Source of the DNA: a virus
IMG/VR virus record: IMGVR_UViG_3300025617_000074
Location: 1-30,340 of that record
Reading direction: 5' to 3' (one strand)
Length of the DNA stretch: 30,340 nucleotides
The translations under genes were made by a program, and so were the position numbers. The notes beneath the pieces are model-generated. The model was given only the letters and a program-made list of their open reading frames with translations, was not told where the DNA came from and made no database searches. How positions within the stretch are numbered: position 1 is the stretch's first letter; every line of letters starts with the position of its first letter. Positions 23,128 through 30,340 of this stretch are shown here, piece by piece.

Positions 23128-25537
23128 AACTTTCTAATTGTGCTTGTAGTGCATCACGACGTGAGTCTAATTGCTTGAATTCTGTGCTACGCAAAAAGTC
23201 ATTAAATGATGCATCGGGATTCGCTGCCTGATATGCTCGTCGAGCCGCTGGTATTTCTACATTGGTTATATTATCAATTTGACTCTTAAGTTGTACATAT
23301 CTAGGACTGGTTCTATCTGGGACTTGTGCAGTTCTTGTATAACTTGGGGGAGCAACTTTCTTTTCAGTAATCACAGTAGTTGCCGAACTATCAACTTGTG
23401 TTCTAGACACTGTGTTTGTACTTCCTACACTAGGCGCAGAGTATCCTTTGGTTTCTTCACTGAGTTTTTGATTTGCTAGTTCAACACTGTATTGGGCACT
23501 TCTACTTGCTTTTGCAATTGTTGTGGTTGTTGTTTCGTCAGGTGCAGTACTTTCAATCCACTGTTTAACACTGGTAGTACCAAATTGGCTTGCAGGTTCA
23601 ACCAAGGCAGCAATTTTATCTGGTGCTTCACTACCGGTGAGTAATCCTTCGGCTCTCAATTCATTAAATGAATTGGTATAAAGATCTGTTTTGATAAAGT
23701 CCTGTAAACTTTCGTCGCCTAGTACACCTGTTAAATTACTAACACCATTTTTACCCGACCATACTGTGCCACTTTGTAAAACAGTATCTAGAGTAGCACG
23801 ACCGTCCTCTAAGAAAAATTCAGTTACACCAGACTTTAAGTAGCCAGCATTTTCGAGTTGAGTGGCACTGAATCCATACTTTCCAACTCCTAAATCGTTG
23901 CTTATAGTATTAAAACTTTGTGCGACGTTTAGATTAGCTTGTGCTAGCATGCCTGTTACTTGTTCTGGTTGTAGATTACCGATGCTTACATCAACCGGTG
24001 GTTGTGTTTCGTAATCTTCTGCTGTAACTGGTGCAAATTCTACATCTTGTATTTCGTTTAACTTGTTTTCAATTTCCGGAGACACAGGAATCTCAGCACC
24101 GGCAGTGTACGAAGTGGTTTTGCTTACACCTGTGTTATGCAATGGCCATGGTTCGTGTGTGGGTGCTCGCGAAACAACTGTTTCAATTTTACTATTTTCT
24201 ACAATCCATCCAACATTTTGTTCGAATGTGGTATCTGGTAATTTTTGTTTAGGGATAGGAGTTGTTTTAGGAACACTAGGTGCTTTTCCGCCGTTAAGAT
24301 CAATGCAGCCAGCACTTAATGTCATGCTAGTACCGCCTTCCCAGCCACTGGTCTTGCTTTGCAAACTAAGTGTTCCGTCGCTCTTTACACCTACATATTT
24401 TTCGCTGTACATGGTAATATTATCATTGCCTGTAACGCTTAACTGTTTTGCTTCGATGTTAAACGTACTAGCACTGTTCATATTAACACTTTGTCCATTA
24501 ACATTTACACTCCTGTCAGCATGTAAGTTGATATCACCACTGCGAATATTAACACTATTTGCGGCATAGATATCAACTGTGCCTTCTGCGCCAAGCTCAA
24601 ACCAACTTTGTCCATTAGCATGACTAATATAGAGAGTATCGCCGCTGTCGCTGAGTATTATTTGATGTCCTTTGGATGTTCGAATTCTTATTAGTTGATC
24701 ATCGCCATTGATGTCACCGTCATCCATCACAAAACTGTGTCCGCCTTCTCGGCCAACAACCTTCATGCTTTCAACAGGCACACTACCTGGACTGTTAGCA
24801 TCTTGGGCTAACCTTGTTTGTAAGTTTTGGCTGTTGTACCCGCCTTGGTATATCGGTCTACCCGGTGTGCTAAAACCAAAAACTGTGCTCGGACTTTCTC
24901 TATAACTGTTTGAGCCGATGGTGCCTCGCACAGAGTCGTTTAATAAGCCTTGCTGTAAAAAAACATAAGCCTGTACCTGATGCACAGGTTTTGCACTGTC
25001 AAAGAAACGCTGTGCTTCCGTTAGCCCTCGGTTGTTGTCATTGAATTCAACTGCCGGAAGTCTACTGCTGTTAGCAAAATAAGGATTTTGTAGTTCCTGC
25101 CCGATGATCTGACTGGTAGCACCAATAGCAGGAACCATGTGGTGTGCATCTTCGTTTACAATACTACCAAGATAATAGCCAATGTTAGGATCGCCATTGG
25201 CAAATACAAACAGTATCTTTGTTCCTACGTCAGGCGGAGTAAACCACATGCCATAACTGTGTCGATTTTGTGCAAAGGCACCATCGGTGCTTTCTGGTGC
25301 ACTGGGTTCTGTAGTTCCGTAAAATGGCGAAACATAACTTACAGGTGTCCATCCTTTAGGGTCATTTTCATCAGGTCCGCTGAGAAATTGATTGTAAACC
25401 ATTAGCTTGCCGGTGCGAGTGGTATCAGTATTGTTTTTAACAATACCCACAAACGGTCCGGTTTCCGTAGGTACTCCTCCGGCATCAAGTTTATACCGTC
25501 TACTACGTCCTACACTGCGATCATAATTCTCTGCCAT
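23123..25537 (-). CDS. 5: Baseplate central spike protein, gp5-like, no visible lysozyme domain (804 aa)
   Basis: Residues about 25-130 look like the gp5/VgrG OB-fold: FVGIVKNNTDTTRTGKLMVY, YGMWFTPPDVGTKILFVFAN and GYYLGSIVNEDAHHMVP. Residues about 263-414 are a strand-rich spike region with short periodic beta turns, such as ANSVNIRSGDINLHADRSVN and NGQSVNMNSASTFNIEAKQL, like the gp5 C-terminal beta-helix. No T4-type lysozyme block is evident between them. The C-terminal 390 residues hold a distinct domain (FSATQLENAGYLK near 551, through IAALVEPASQFGTTSVKQW), a linker, and a terminal helical segment (AARRAYQAANPDASFNDFL). The ATG at 25537 has only a weak GAG upstream; the hub gene ends 3 bases before it. 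Probably the membrane-piercing spike. Confidence 0.82.
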   Translation of the reverse strand: MAENYDRSVGRSRRYKLDAGGVPTETGPFVGIVKNNTDTTRTGKLMVYNQFLSGPDENDPKGWTPVSYVSPFYGTTEPSAPESTDGAFAQNRHSYGMWFTPPDVGTKILFVFANGDPNIGYYLGSIVNEDAHHMVPAIGATSQIIGQELQNPYFANSSRLPAVEFNDNNRGLTEAQRFFDSAKPVHQVQAYVFLQQGLLNDSVRGTIGSNSYRESPSTVFGFSTPGRPIYQGGYNSQNLQTRLAQDANSPGSVPVESMKVVGREGGHSFVMDDGDINGDDQLIRIRTSKGHQIILSDSGDTLYISHANGQSWFELGAEGTVDIYAANSVNIRSGDINLHADRSVNVNGQSVNMNSASTFNIEAKQLSVTGNDNITMYSEKYVGVKSDGTLSLQSKTSGWEGGTSMTLSAGCIDLNGGKAPSVPKTTPIPKQKLPDTTFEQNVGWIVENSKIETVVSRAPTHEPWPLHNTGVSKTTSYTAGAEIPVSPEIENKLNEIQDVEFAPVTAEDYETQPPVDVSIGNLQPEQVTGMLAQANLNVAQSFNTISNDLGVGKYGFSATQLENAGYLKSGVTEFFLEDGRATLDTVLQSGTVWSGKNGVSNLTGVLGDESLQDFIKTDLYTNSFNELRAEGLLTGSEAPDKIAALVEPASQFGTTSVKQWIESTAPDETTTTTIAKASRSAQYSVELANQKLSEETKGYSAPSVGSTNTVSRTQVDSSATTVITEKKVAPPSYTRTAQVPDRTSPRYVQLKSQIDNITNVEIPAARRAYQAANPDASFNDFLRSTEFKQLDSRRDALQAQLESL

Positions 25538-25540
25538 GGT

Positions 25541-28500
25541 TTAGTTTCTCGCTCTTGCGCTTCTTCCGCCTACAATTCTTGTTGTTTCTGTTCCGGCATC
25601 ATCGTCTACACTTTGATTTGCACTTGCTTGTACTGCAAGACGTTGAGCCTGTGCTTTTGCTCTATTGTCGGTTCCAGCAGCACTTTCGCTTGCTTGACTT
25701 GTTCTAGTAGTTACACTTGTTTTAGGTGATCCTAAATTTAAATTATTTCTTTGAGTCTGCGCCTTTGCTCTATTGCTGGTACCTCCAGCGTTGGTTCTAA
25801 CACCCCCAACAATTGCACCAGTTGGCTCAGTGTCATCTTGCTCTACTTTAGCCAAACTTTGTTCCACAGTGTTACCGTTGCTTAACACAGTTTCTGCTTG
25901 TGGATTAATAGGAGCATTTTTAGCACTATTAAAGTCTCTGTAAATACCCTGTAATCTTTGAGTAAACTGTCCGTCTTTGAACATACTGGTTACAGTGGTT
26001 GCGGCCCACACCAAACTTTCTTGTGCTACATTTGCTTCTTCAAGTTTACTGTTTGCTCCTTGGTAGGAAATTTCTCTGTTGTTTTCGTAAACGTTGCTCA
26101 ACCCTGTAGCAAGATCATAATCCTGTACTGGGTTAAATCTTAGTTCAAAAAGCACTTCACTGCTATCGTAGTTTACACTACCGTCTGGAGCAAAAGGACT
26201 TAATCCTAAACTTTTATTATACACTACTTCGCTTTGTTGTATCCAGTCTGGATCGCCAACAATTAGTATTTCTCCATTGGCTACATCAACTGGACTGTAG
26301 AGTCTATCGCTGAGGTTTGCCGCTGGTACTGTGCTACCTCTTTCTCCGTTTTGTAAAGTTTGTCCAGGCGCACTGCTATAACTTTGTTGCACCGGAAACT
26401 TGCCTTGATCTCTGGTATCCACTCTACCGTCATTGCCTATTACCATATAGTAATTGCTGTTAACATCAATTTCAAAATCCAGTACTTCGGTATTTTGTCC
26501 TGTGAACCAATAGTTGTAGAGCTTGTGTACTCCTCGATATTCAGCAGGAGGGAAGTACGGACTTCGAGGAGTGTTTATTTGGTATTTGCTAACAATATAG
26601 GTTATCTTGTTTGCCAATGCTTTACGTTTTTTATCATATCCTAACGGAGTAACTTGTGTTTTGATTCTATACCATTGCACAGTAGGCACACTTCTCGGTT
26701 GCCCATTTGGATCAGTGGAACTTACGGGTTTACCAGTTTTTTCGTCGATATAAATGTCTTGTTGACTGGTTATATAACTGCTGGTTCTCAATACCAAATC
26801 CAATAGTTGAGCTATTTGTGTGCCAGCAAGAACATTATATGTTTGACTTTCTTTATCATAATTTATCTTGCTTGTCAAATACTTTTGTGCAGCCTGTTGC
26901 GCTGTTTTATTAACTGCTCTGCCTTTGTTTACACTTCCTGGTTTAATTATTTTGGCATTTTTAATGTCCGAGTCCTGGAATATAACTTCATACTGATCTG
27001 GAATATCGTAACTAGTACCAGCCAATCTTAACTGTTGTTCATTTAATGCCTGAATCAGTCCTTGTACCACTGTTTGTGTGCTACCAGATTGTATTTGCGT
27101 TTGTTCGCCAGATTCTTCATTGGCTTGTGTTTCTGCTAACACAGTGTTACCGTTGAATAACTGATCCACGGTAGCAGCGTTGAGTTGAACGTTGAAAGGA
27201 ATTTCGCCTCGCTGAGTACTAAACGCAACGTTTGTACCTTGGCAAACACCCTTGATTTGGTATTCGGTTGCTTTAGTTGAAATTTTATATGTAAAATTGC
27301 TGATCATAAAAGGTATGAATTTTTCAATTATTGCATCGCTGTCAGTTGTGTTTTCTAAACCAAGATCAGCGGCTGTTACAGCATTACCAGCGGCATCATA
27401 TCCGTAAAAACGTATTACCATTAGATAACCTTGTGCAAATGCACTGGTTTTTTCTTCTTGTTCTCCAATGTGTGCTATAACAGCATTGTTCAATCTGTTA
27501 AGAAATGTAATGCCTTGTGGTTCAACAACTGTGAATTCTAAACTCACAGCATTATGCGGACTACCAGTTGCCTGGGTTCCTACAATGCTTTCCAGTGTAA
27601 AATCTTCTATGTAAAAATCAACGTTAAACCACTCGTTACGCTCTGCTTTGTTTGCACCAGCACTTTGCATTAATAATTGATTGGTAGGTAATATTTTTTT
27701 CTCACTTGCAACAAGAGCACCAAATTCGTCTGGACTCATTAGGTACAAACTCAATCCATAGGTCATACTGCTAAGTCCACTTAGCAAGTTTGGTTTTGAC
27801 ACAATTGGCTCTAAAAATTCTTTAGCAACCGCAGGACGTCCGTCGTTGCCTACTGTGGTAGCGGTACTAGTTCGACTTTCTGTGTATGCATCTTCGTTAG
27901 CAGCAGTTGCCGCTACGTTACCTGTGTTGTTGGCTCGTTGTGTTTGCTCTGCTTTAACCGTAGGCTTGTCACCACCTACTTTACTGGTTGCGCCGCCCTG
28001 TGCTTGATTACCAATGGTAGCATCTTCTATATTACTAGCATCATCATTTTCAATGTTGGGTTTTCTTGCGTTAGTATTAGTATTGGTGTTTGTTGGTTGA
28101 GGGACTACATTATCGTCCTCATCCATGGTTAATCTACCTTGCGGTGGCGATTGCACATTAGCATCTTCTTCACGGGCATCTTGTTCGTTTTCTACAATGT
28201 CGCCGGCGCTGTTTTTGGGTTGTGTTTCTAGTAAATCACGCTCTTTGTCATTTTTAGCAGCCTGTCTTAAAAGATCAGATGTAGAATCTAATAGATCGTT
28301 ATATCTGTCTCTCAAGGCCCCAGTTGCATAGTAAAGAGCTTCAACTTGATTTTGAGATGCATCATTGATATCAGGAATGACCAGATCTTGTAAGGTTTGC
28401 ACAAAGGATAAATTTACTTCAGTACGTCGTTGTAAATCTAACACATTGGCAGCAATTGCTCCAACGCCTGCTCCGTTATCAACAGAATTTTGCAGGATAT

Positions 28501-28576
28501 CAAATCCACGTTGAAGCTCATCAAATCTAGTTAAAAGGTCATTATACTCTTGTTGTGCTGAAGCATAATCACGCAT
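25541..28576 (-). CDS. Baseplate hub-like structural protein with disordered flanks (1011 aa)
   Basis: Residues 1-110 are helical and probably coiled-coil (EYNDLLTRFDELQRGFDILQ and later heptads). Residues about 110-250 are low-complexity, rich in Asn, Asp, Thr and Ala, with an NTNTNTN run. The folded core (about 250-870) includes WFNVDFYIEDFTLESIVGTQ, VSLEFTVVEPQGITFLNRLN, LMVIRFYGYDAAG and FMISNFTYKISTKATEYQIK. This resembles phage tail hub proteins of the gp27 type, and its position directly before the gp5-like spike fits, since gp27 and gp5 form the hub in T4. In marine T4-like phages a long protein here has been called VrlC-like; I cannot confirm that match. The last 90 residues are again low-complexity, with a duplicated NRAKAQ-x-QR motif. 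Confidence 0.7.
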   Translation of the reverse strand: MRDYASAQQEYNDLLTRFDELQRGFDILQNSVDNGAGVGAIAANVLDLQRRTEVNLSFVQTLQDLVIPDINDASQNQVEALYYATGALRDRYNDLLDSTSDLLRQAAKNDKERDLLETQPKNSAGDIVENEQDAREEDANVQSPPQGRLTMDEDDNVVPQPTNTNTNTNARKPNIENDDASNIEDATIGNQAQGGATSKVGGDKPTVKAEQTQRANNTGNVAATAANEDAYTESRTSTATTVGNDGRPAVAKEFLEPIVSKPNLLSGLSSMTYGLSLYLMSPDEFGALVASEKKILPTNQLLMQSAGANKAERNEWFNVDFYIEDFTLESIVGTQATGSPHNAVSLEFTVVEPQGITFLNRLNNAVIAHIGEQEEKTSAFAQGYLMVIRFYGYDAAGNAVTAADLGLENTTDSDAIIEKFIPFMISNFTYKISTKATEYQIKGVCQGTNVAFSTQRGEIPFNVQLNAATVDQLFNGNTVLAETQANEESGEQTQIQSGSTQTVVQGLIQALNEQQLRLAGTSYDIPDQYEVIFQDSDIKNAKIIKPGSVNKGRAVNKTAQQAAQKYLTSKINYDKESQTYNVLAGTQIAQLLDLVLRTSSYITSQQDIYIDEKTGKPVSSTDPNGQPRSVPTVQWYRIKTQVTPLGYDKKRKALANKITYIVSKYQINTPRSPYFPPAEYRGVHKLYNYWFTGQNTEVLDFEIDVNSNYYMVIGNDGRVDTRDQGKFPVQQSYSSAPGQTLQNGERGSTVPAANLSDRLYSPVDVANGEILIVGDPDWIQQSEVVYNKSLGLSPFAPDGSVNYDSSEVLFELRFNPVQDYDLATGLSNVYENNREISYQGANSKLEEANVAQESLVWAATTVTSMFKDGQFTQRLQGIYRDFNSAKNAPINPQAETVLSNGNTVEQSLAKVEQDDTEPTGAIVGGVRTNAGGTSNRAKAQTQRNNLNLGSPKTSVTTRTSQASESAAGTDNRAKAQAQRLAVQASANQSVDDDAGTETTRIVGGRSARARN
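25641..25783 (-). repeat. Pair of direct repeats encoding NRAKAQ-x-QR at the hub C-terminus
   Basis: Two similar 35-base segments (25641-25675 and 25749-25783), 108 bases apart, encode TSNRAKAQTQRNN and TDNRAKAQAQRLA in the same frame. They are positively charged short motifs inside a disordered tail. They may be binding motifs or remains of a duplication. Confidence 0.7.
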
Positions 28577-28579
28577 AAC

Positions 28580-28876
28580 TTAGAACCCCAACACAGATTT
28601 CAGTGTGCTTTTCTTTGGAAGATAGATATCAGTACCAGTTACAAAATCCAGCAGTGGATCTGCTAAACTGTTTGGATTGCGTTGTGCAAACACCCACCAT
28701 AGGTTTGGTGTACCATACAAGTCATATGCCAACAAGTCTGGGCGTAGATTGTATGTTTCGTTGATGGTAAATCGTATGTCGTCGGCGTATTTTGGTATGC
28801 TTCTGTTTACCATTGGTCCAAGGTATTCGCCATTCACTGGTGTTAAGAAATACGGTGATGTTGATTGATAAGCCAT
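28580..28876 (-). CDS. 53: Baseplate wedge protein, gp53-like (98 aa)
   Basis: The protein carries a compact block: DIRFTINETYNLRPDLLAYD, LYGTPNLWWVFAQRNPNSLA and DPLLDFVTGTDIYLPKK. The RPDLLAY-LYG-P-LWW-(x)n-N-DP-F--G-xI--P pattern is the LysM-like domain typical of gp53-type wedge proteins. It is about half the length of T4 gp53 (196 aa). A TTG at 28882 would add two residues, but AGGAGG at 28886-28891 is only 3 bases from it and 9 from the ATG at 28876, so the ATG is chosen. That ATG overlaps the upstream TAA as TAATG, suggesting coupling. It probably acts with gp25 and gp6 in the wedge core. Confidence 0.78.
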   Translation of the reverse strand: MAYQSTSPYFLTPVNGEYLGPMVNRSIPKYADDIRFTINETYNLRPDLLAYDLYGTPNLWWVFAQRNPNSLADPLLDFVTGTDIYLPKKSTLKSVLGF

Positions 28877-30340
28877 TACCAAAATCCTCCTTTGATTAAA
28901 CTACCATTTGCATACTGCTTAAGACTAAATCCTTCGCTGACCTGTAGTCTGTTTTGTACAGGCAATAATGTGATGGTCATTTCTAACTTGGTAGGAACGT
29001 ATGTAGCATTTTCTCTGCTGAGGTTCGCAGTTTGGGTGCTTAATTTAGAAGTTGGATTTTCAGCTCCGATAGTTAGTCCTGGTGTGGTTAAAATTCTGTT
29101 GATGCTAGCACTCCAGGTGTTTAATGCACTTCCATTGTTTTTGTTTCTTAAATCAGTTTGCAGTGTTTGCCCGGCTCGAATTTGACTCACATCGGCTCTG
29201 ATATAGTCCACGTCATTAGGAAGTACATAGTTGAACTGCGAAATAACACAAGGTGCTTCGTTGAACTGAAAATCGCCTAATCCTGTTAAGAACAGCAACG
29301 GAGGAGGGCTTCCTCTTTCTGGGTCTTGTCCGTAAAACATCTTACTGGCACTCTTTAAAAAGTGTATTACTGCTAACAAATAGTTGGCTTCTGCTGTGTC
29401 TTGTGCAGTAAAGGTTGCAGTCATCACAACTTCTCCTACTTTTGAACCTTTGTAGAAGTAATGCTGATAGTTGCTGTGTGTTGGATGATACTGATTGTAG
29501 TCAGCAGCATATAATATTTGTATGCTCGGCGTGTAAGGAAACACAATACCGTCGGTGGCCAACAAAGGTTTTAATATAGTATCAGCTTCTCCTGATCTAT
29601 AAAAGTAGTTTGCACCGCTAGCTAGTCTTAATTTAACACGCCAGTCGCCAGTGCCTTCGGGTTCACGTTGTTGTTGAGCGGCGCTCTGTTGTCTAAGACG
29701 ATCAAGTGCGGCATTGTTGATCTGTGCTTGCTGTTCTTCTACGGTAATAATGTCTTCGTTAGCCGCAGTGTTTTCCACTGTTCTAGGAACTTGTTGTTGG
29801 TCTTGAGCTTGTTGATCGTTGACTGGAGTAGCAACTCTTTTTGTATTGCCATCAGGATTCTGCAGATCTCTTTCTTCTTGTGAAAGTTCGTCAATATCGT
29901 TCACAATAGGATCTGTTGCCAACACAGGCTCTGGATTTAAATTCTCTCTAATAGGAACAATGGTTTCTTCTGTGACATTAACATCAGCACCGCCGGCAAA
30001 TGAAGCATTAGGATCTTCAACAGGCTCAGGTGAAGCGTTTTCTGCACGAGCTTCTGCAATCAGTTGATCTCGTTGGTTTCGTAAGGCATCAATTTGTGGC
30101 TGGACTTGCAATCTTTCTTGTGTGGGCAATGCTTCGAGACTATTAAGAGCATTTTCTGTTGCATCCAATTGAGAAATAGTTGCTTGTCTGGCTGCCGGGC
30201 TTGCTGCATAACTTGGTGTTATCTGTGCTTTAGGATTCGGATCTGATCCTCTACCTTCTACATACCCGGTTTGTGCTGATGTAGCAGGTGCATCAGTTAC
30301 TTTTTGAATAACAAAACCGTCGTCTGTGGTTTCTACCACT
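28876..30340 (-). CDS. Tail-tube junction protein, gp48/gp54-like, partial (N-terminus at the window edge)
   Basis: About 487 codons are open up to the right edge. A GTG at 30339 is the first possible start, but the gene may begin outside the window. Residues 1-225 are low-complexity, acidic and glutamine-rich (QAQDQQQVPRTVENTAANED, QQSAAQQQREPEG), probably disordered. The folded C-terminal half begins at GDWRVKLRLA and includes VFPYTPSIQILYAADYNQYH, VVMTATFTAQDTAEANYLLA, VIHFLKSASKMFYGQDPERG and FLTGLGDFQFNEAPCVISQF. This resembles the gp48 and gp54 proteins that cap the baseplate hub and start the tail tube, which have a tube-protein-like fold. Its place before the gp53-like and hub genes agrees. 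Which of the two it represents is undecided. Confidence 0.68.
   Translation of the reverse strand, partial: VVETTDDGFVIQKVTDAPATSAQTGYVEGRGSDPNPKAQITPSYAASPAARQATISQLDATENALNSLEALPTQERLQVQPQIDALRNQRDQLIAEARAENASPEPVEDPNASFAGGADVNVTEETIVPIRENLNPEPVLATDPIVNDIDELSQEERDLQNPDGNTKRVATPVNDQQAQDQQQVPRTVENTAANEDIITVEEQQAQINNAALDRLRQQSAAQQQREPEGTGDWRVKLRLASGANYFYRSGEADTILKPLLATDGIVFPYTPSIQILYAADYNQYHPTHSNYQHYFYKGSKVGEVVMTATFTAQDTAEANYLLAVIHFLKSASKMFYGQDPERGSPPPLLFLTGLGDFQFNEAPCVISQFNYVLPNDVDYIRADVSQIRAGQTLQTDLRNKNNGSALNTWSASINRILTTPGLTIGAENPTSKLSTQTANLSRENATYVPTKLEMTITLLPVQNRLQVSEGFSLKQYANGSLIKGGFW

Noticed and set aside
24063-24569. A 168-codon plus-strand frame inside the spike gene
   Set aside because: It is antisense to the beta-helix part of the gp5-like gene. 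Its hydrophobic look comes from the complement of a repetitive strand-rich sequence.
28877-28882. TTG at 28882 as the start of the gp53-like gene
   Set aside because: The strong AGGAGG is only 3 bases from this TTG but 9 bases from the ATG two codons later, which is the normal distance.
1-30340. Many plus-strand open frames of 60-170 codons
   Set aside because: All lie inside longer minus-strand genes that have recognisable protein motifs. Their translations are low-complexity or cysteine-rich in the way of antisense shadows, and none has a convincing family match.
1-30340. tRNA genes, CRISPR arrays, insertion sequences and integration sites
   Set aside because: I looked for cloverleaf-like, direct-repeat/spacer and inverted-end patterns and saw none. 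The window is almost wholly coding.

Overview
The window is a stretch of a tailed-phage genome. It is AT-rich and tightly packed, with every convincing gene on the minus strand, so it is transcribed from right to left. The proteins indicate a T4-like myovirus of the marine type, meaning the cyanophage, pelagiphage and similar group. Evidence is a gp25-like wedge protein, a gp6-like wedge protein, a gp5-like OB-fold/beta-helix spike, a gp53-like wedge protein, a gp48/gp54-like tube-junction protein and NATAAATA late-promoter motifs. The host cannot be read from this window. No host metabolic gene, tRNA, integrase, insertion sequence or CRISPR array is visible.

Layout in the direction of transcription. 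(1) 30340-19287, baseplate operon: tube cap/initiator-like protein (cut by the window edge), short gp53-like protein, 1011-aa hub-like protein, 804-aa gp5-like spike without a visible lysozyme domain, gp25-like protein, and a 1135-aa gp6-like protein. The order 53, hub, 5, 25, 6 resembles the T4 53-5-6 order. (2) 19286-5670: one 4538-aa giant structural protein takes up about 45% of the window. It lies where T4 has gp7 and gp8. It is a mosaic of a conserved N-terminus, a cupredoxin-like stretch, seven FG-GAP-like blades, three chitin-binding-like (CBM5/12) segments, many copies of a fibre beta-module and a conserved C-terminus. (3) 5654-2589: three smaller structural genes, including a tail-fibre-like protein with its own late promoter, ending at a hairpin-plus-T-run terminator at about 2544-2571. 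(4) 2517-1: a separate cassette of five overlapping genes. It holds a small conserved protein, two small glycosyltransferase-like proteins, a 110-aa unknown and a third glycosyltransferase-like protein that runs off the left edge.

Inferred working model: region 1 builds the hub and wedges of the baseplate. The giant protein and region 3 add the peripheral, probably cell-contacting parts. The glycosyltransferase-like cassette may modify virion or host glycans. The strongest candidates for something new are the domain architecture of the giant protein and the glycosyltransferase-like cassette next to the fibre genes.
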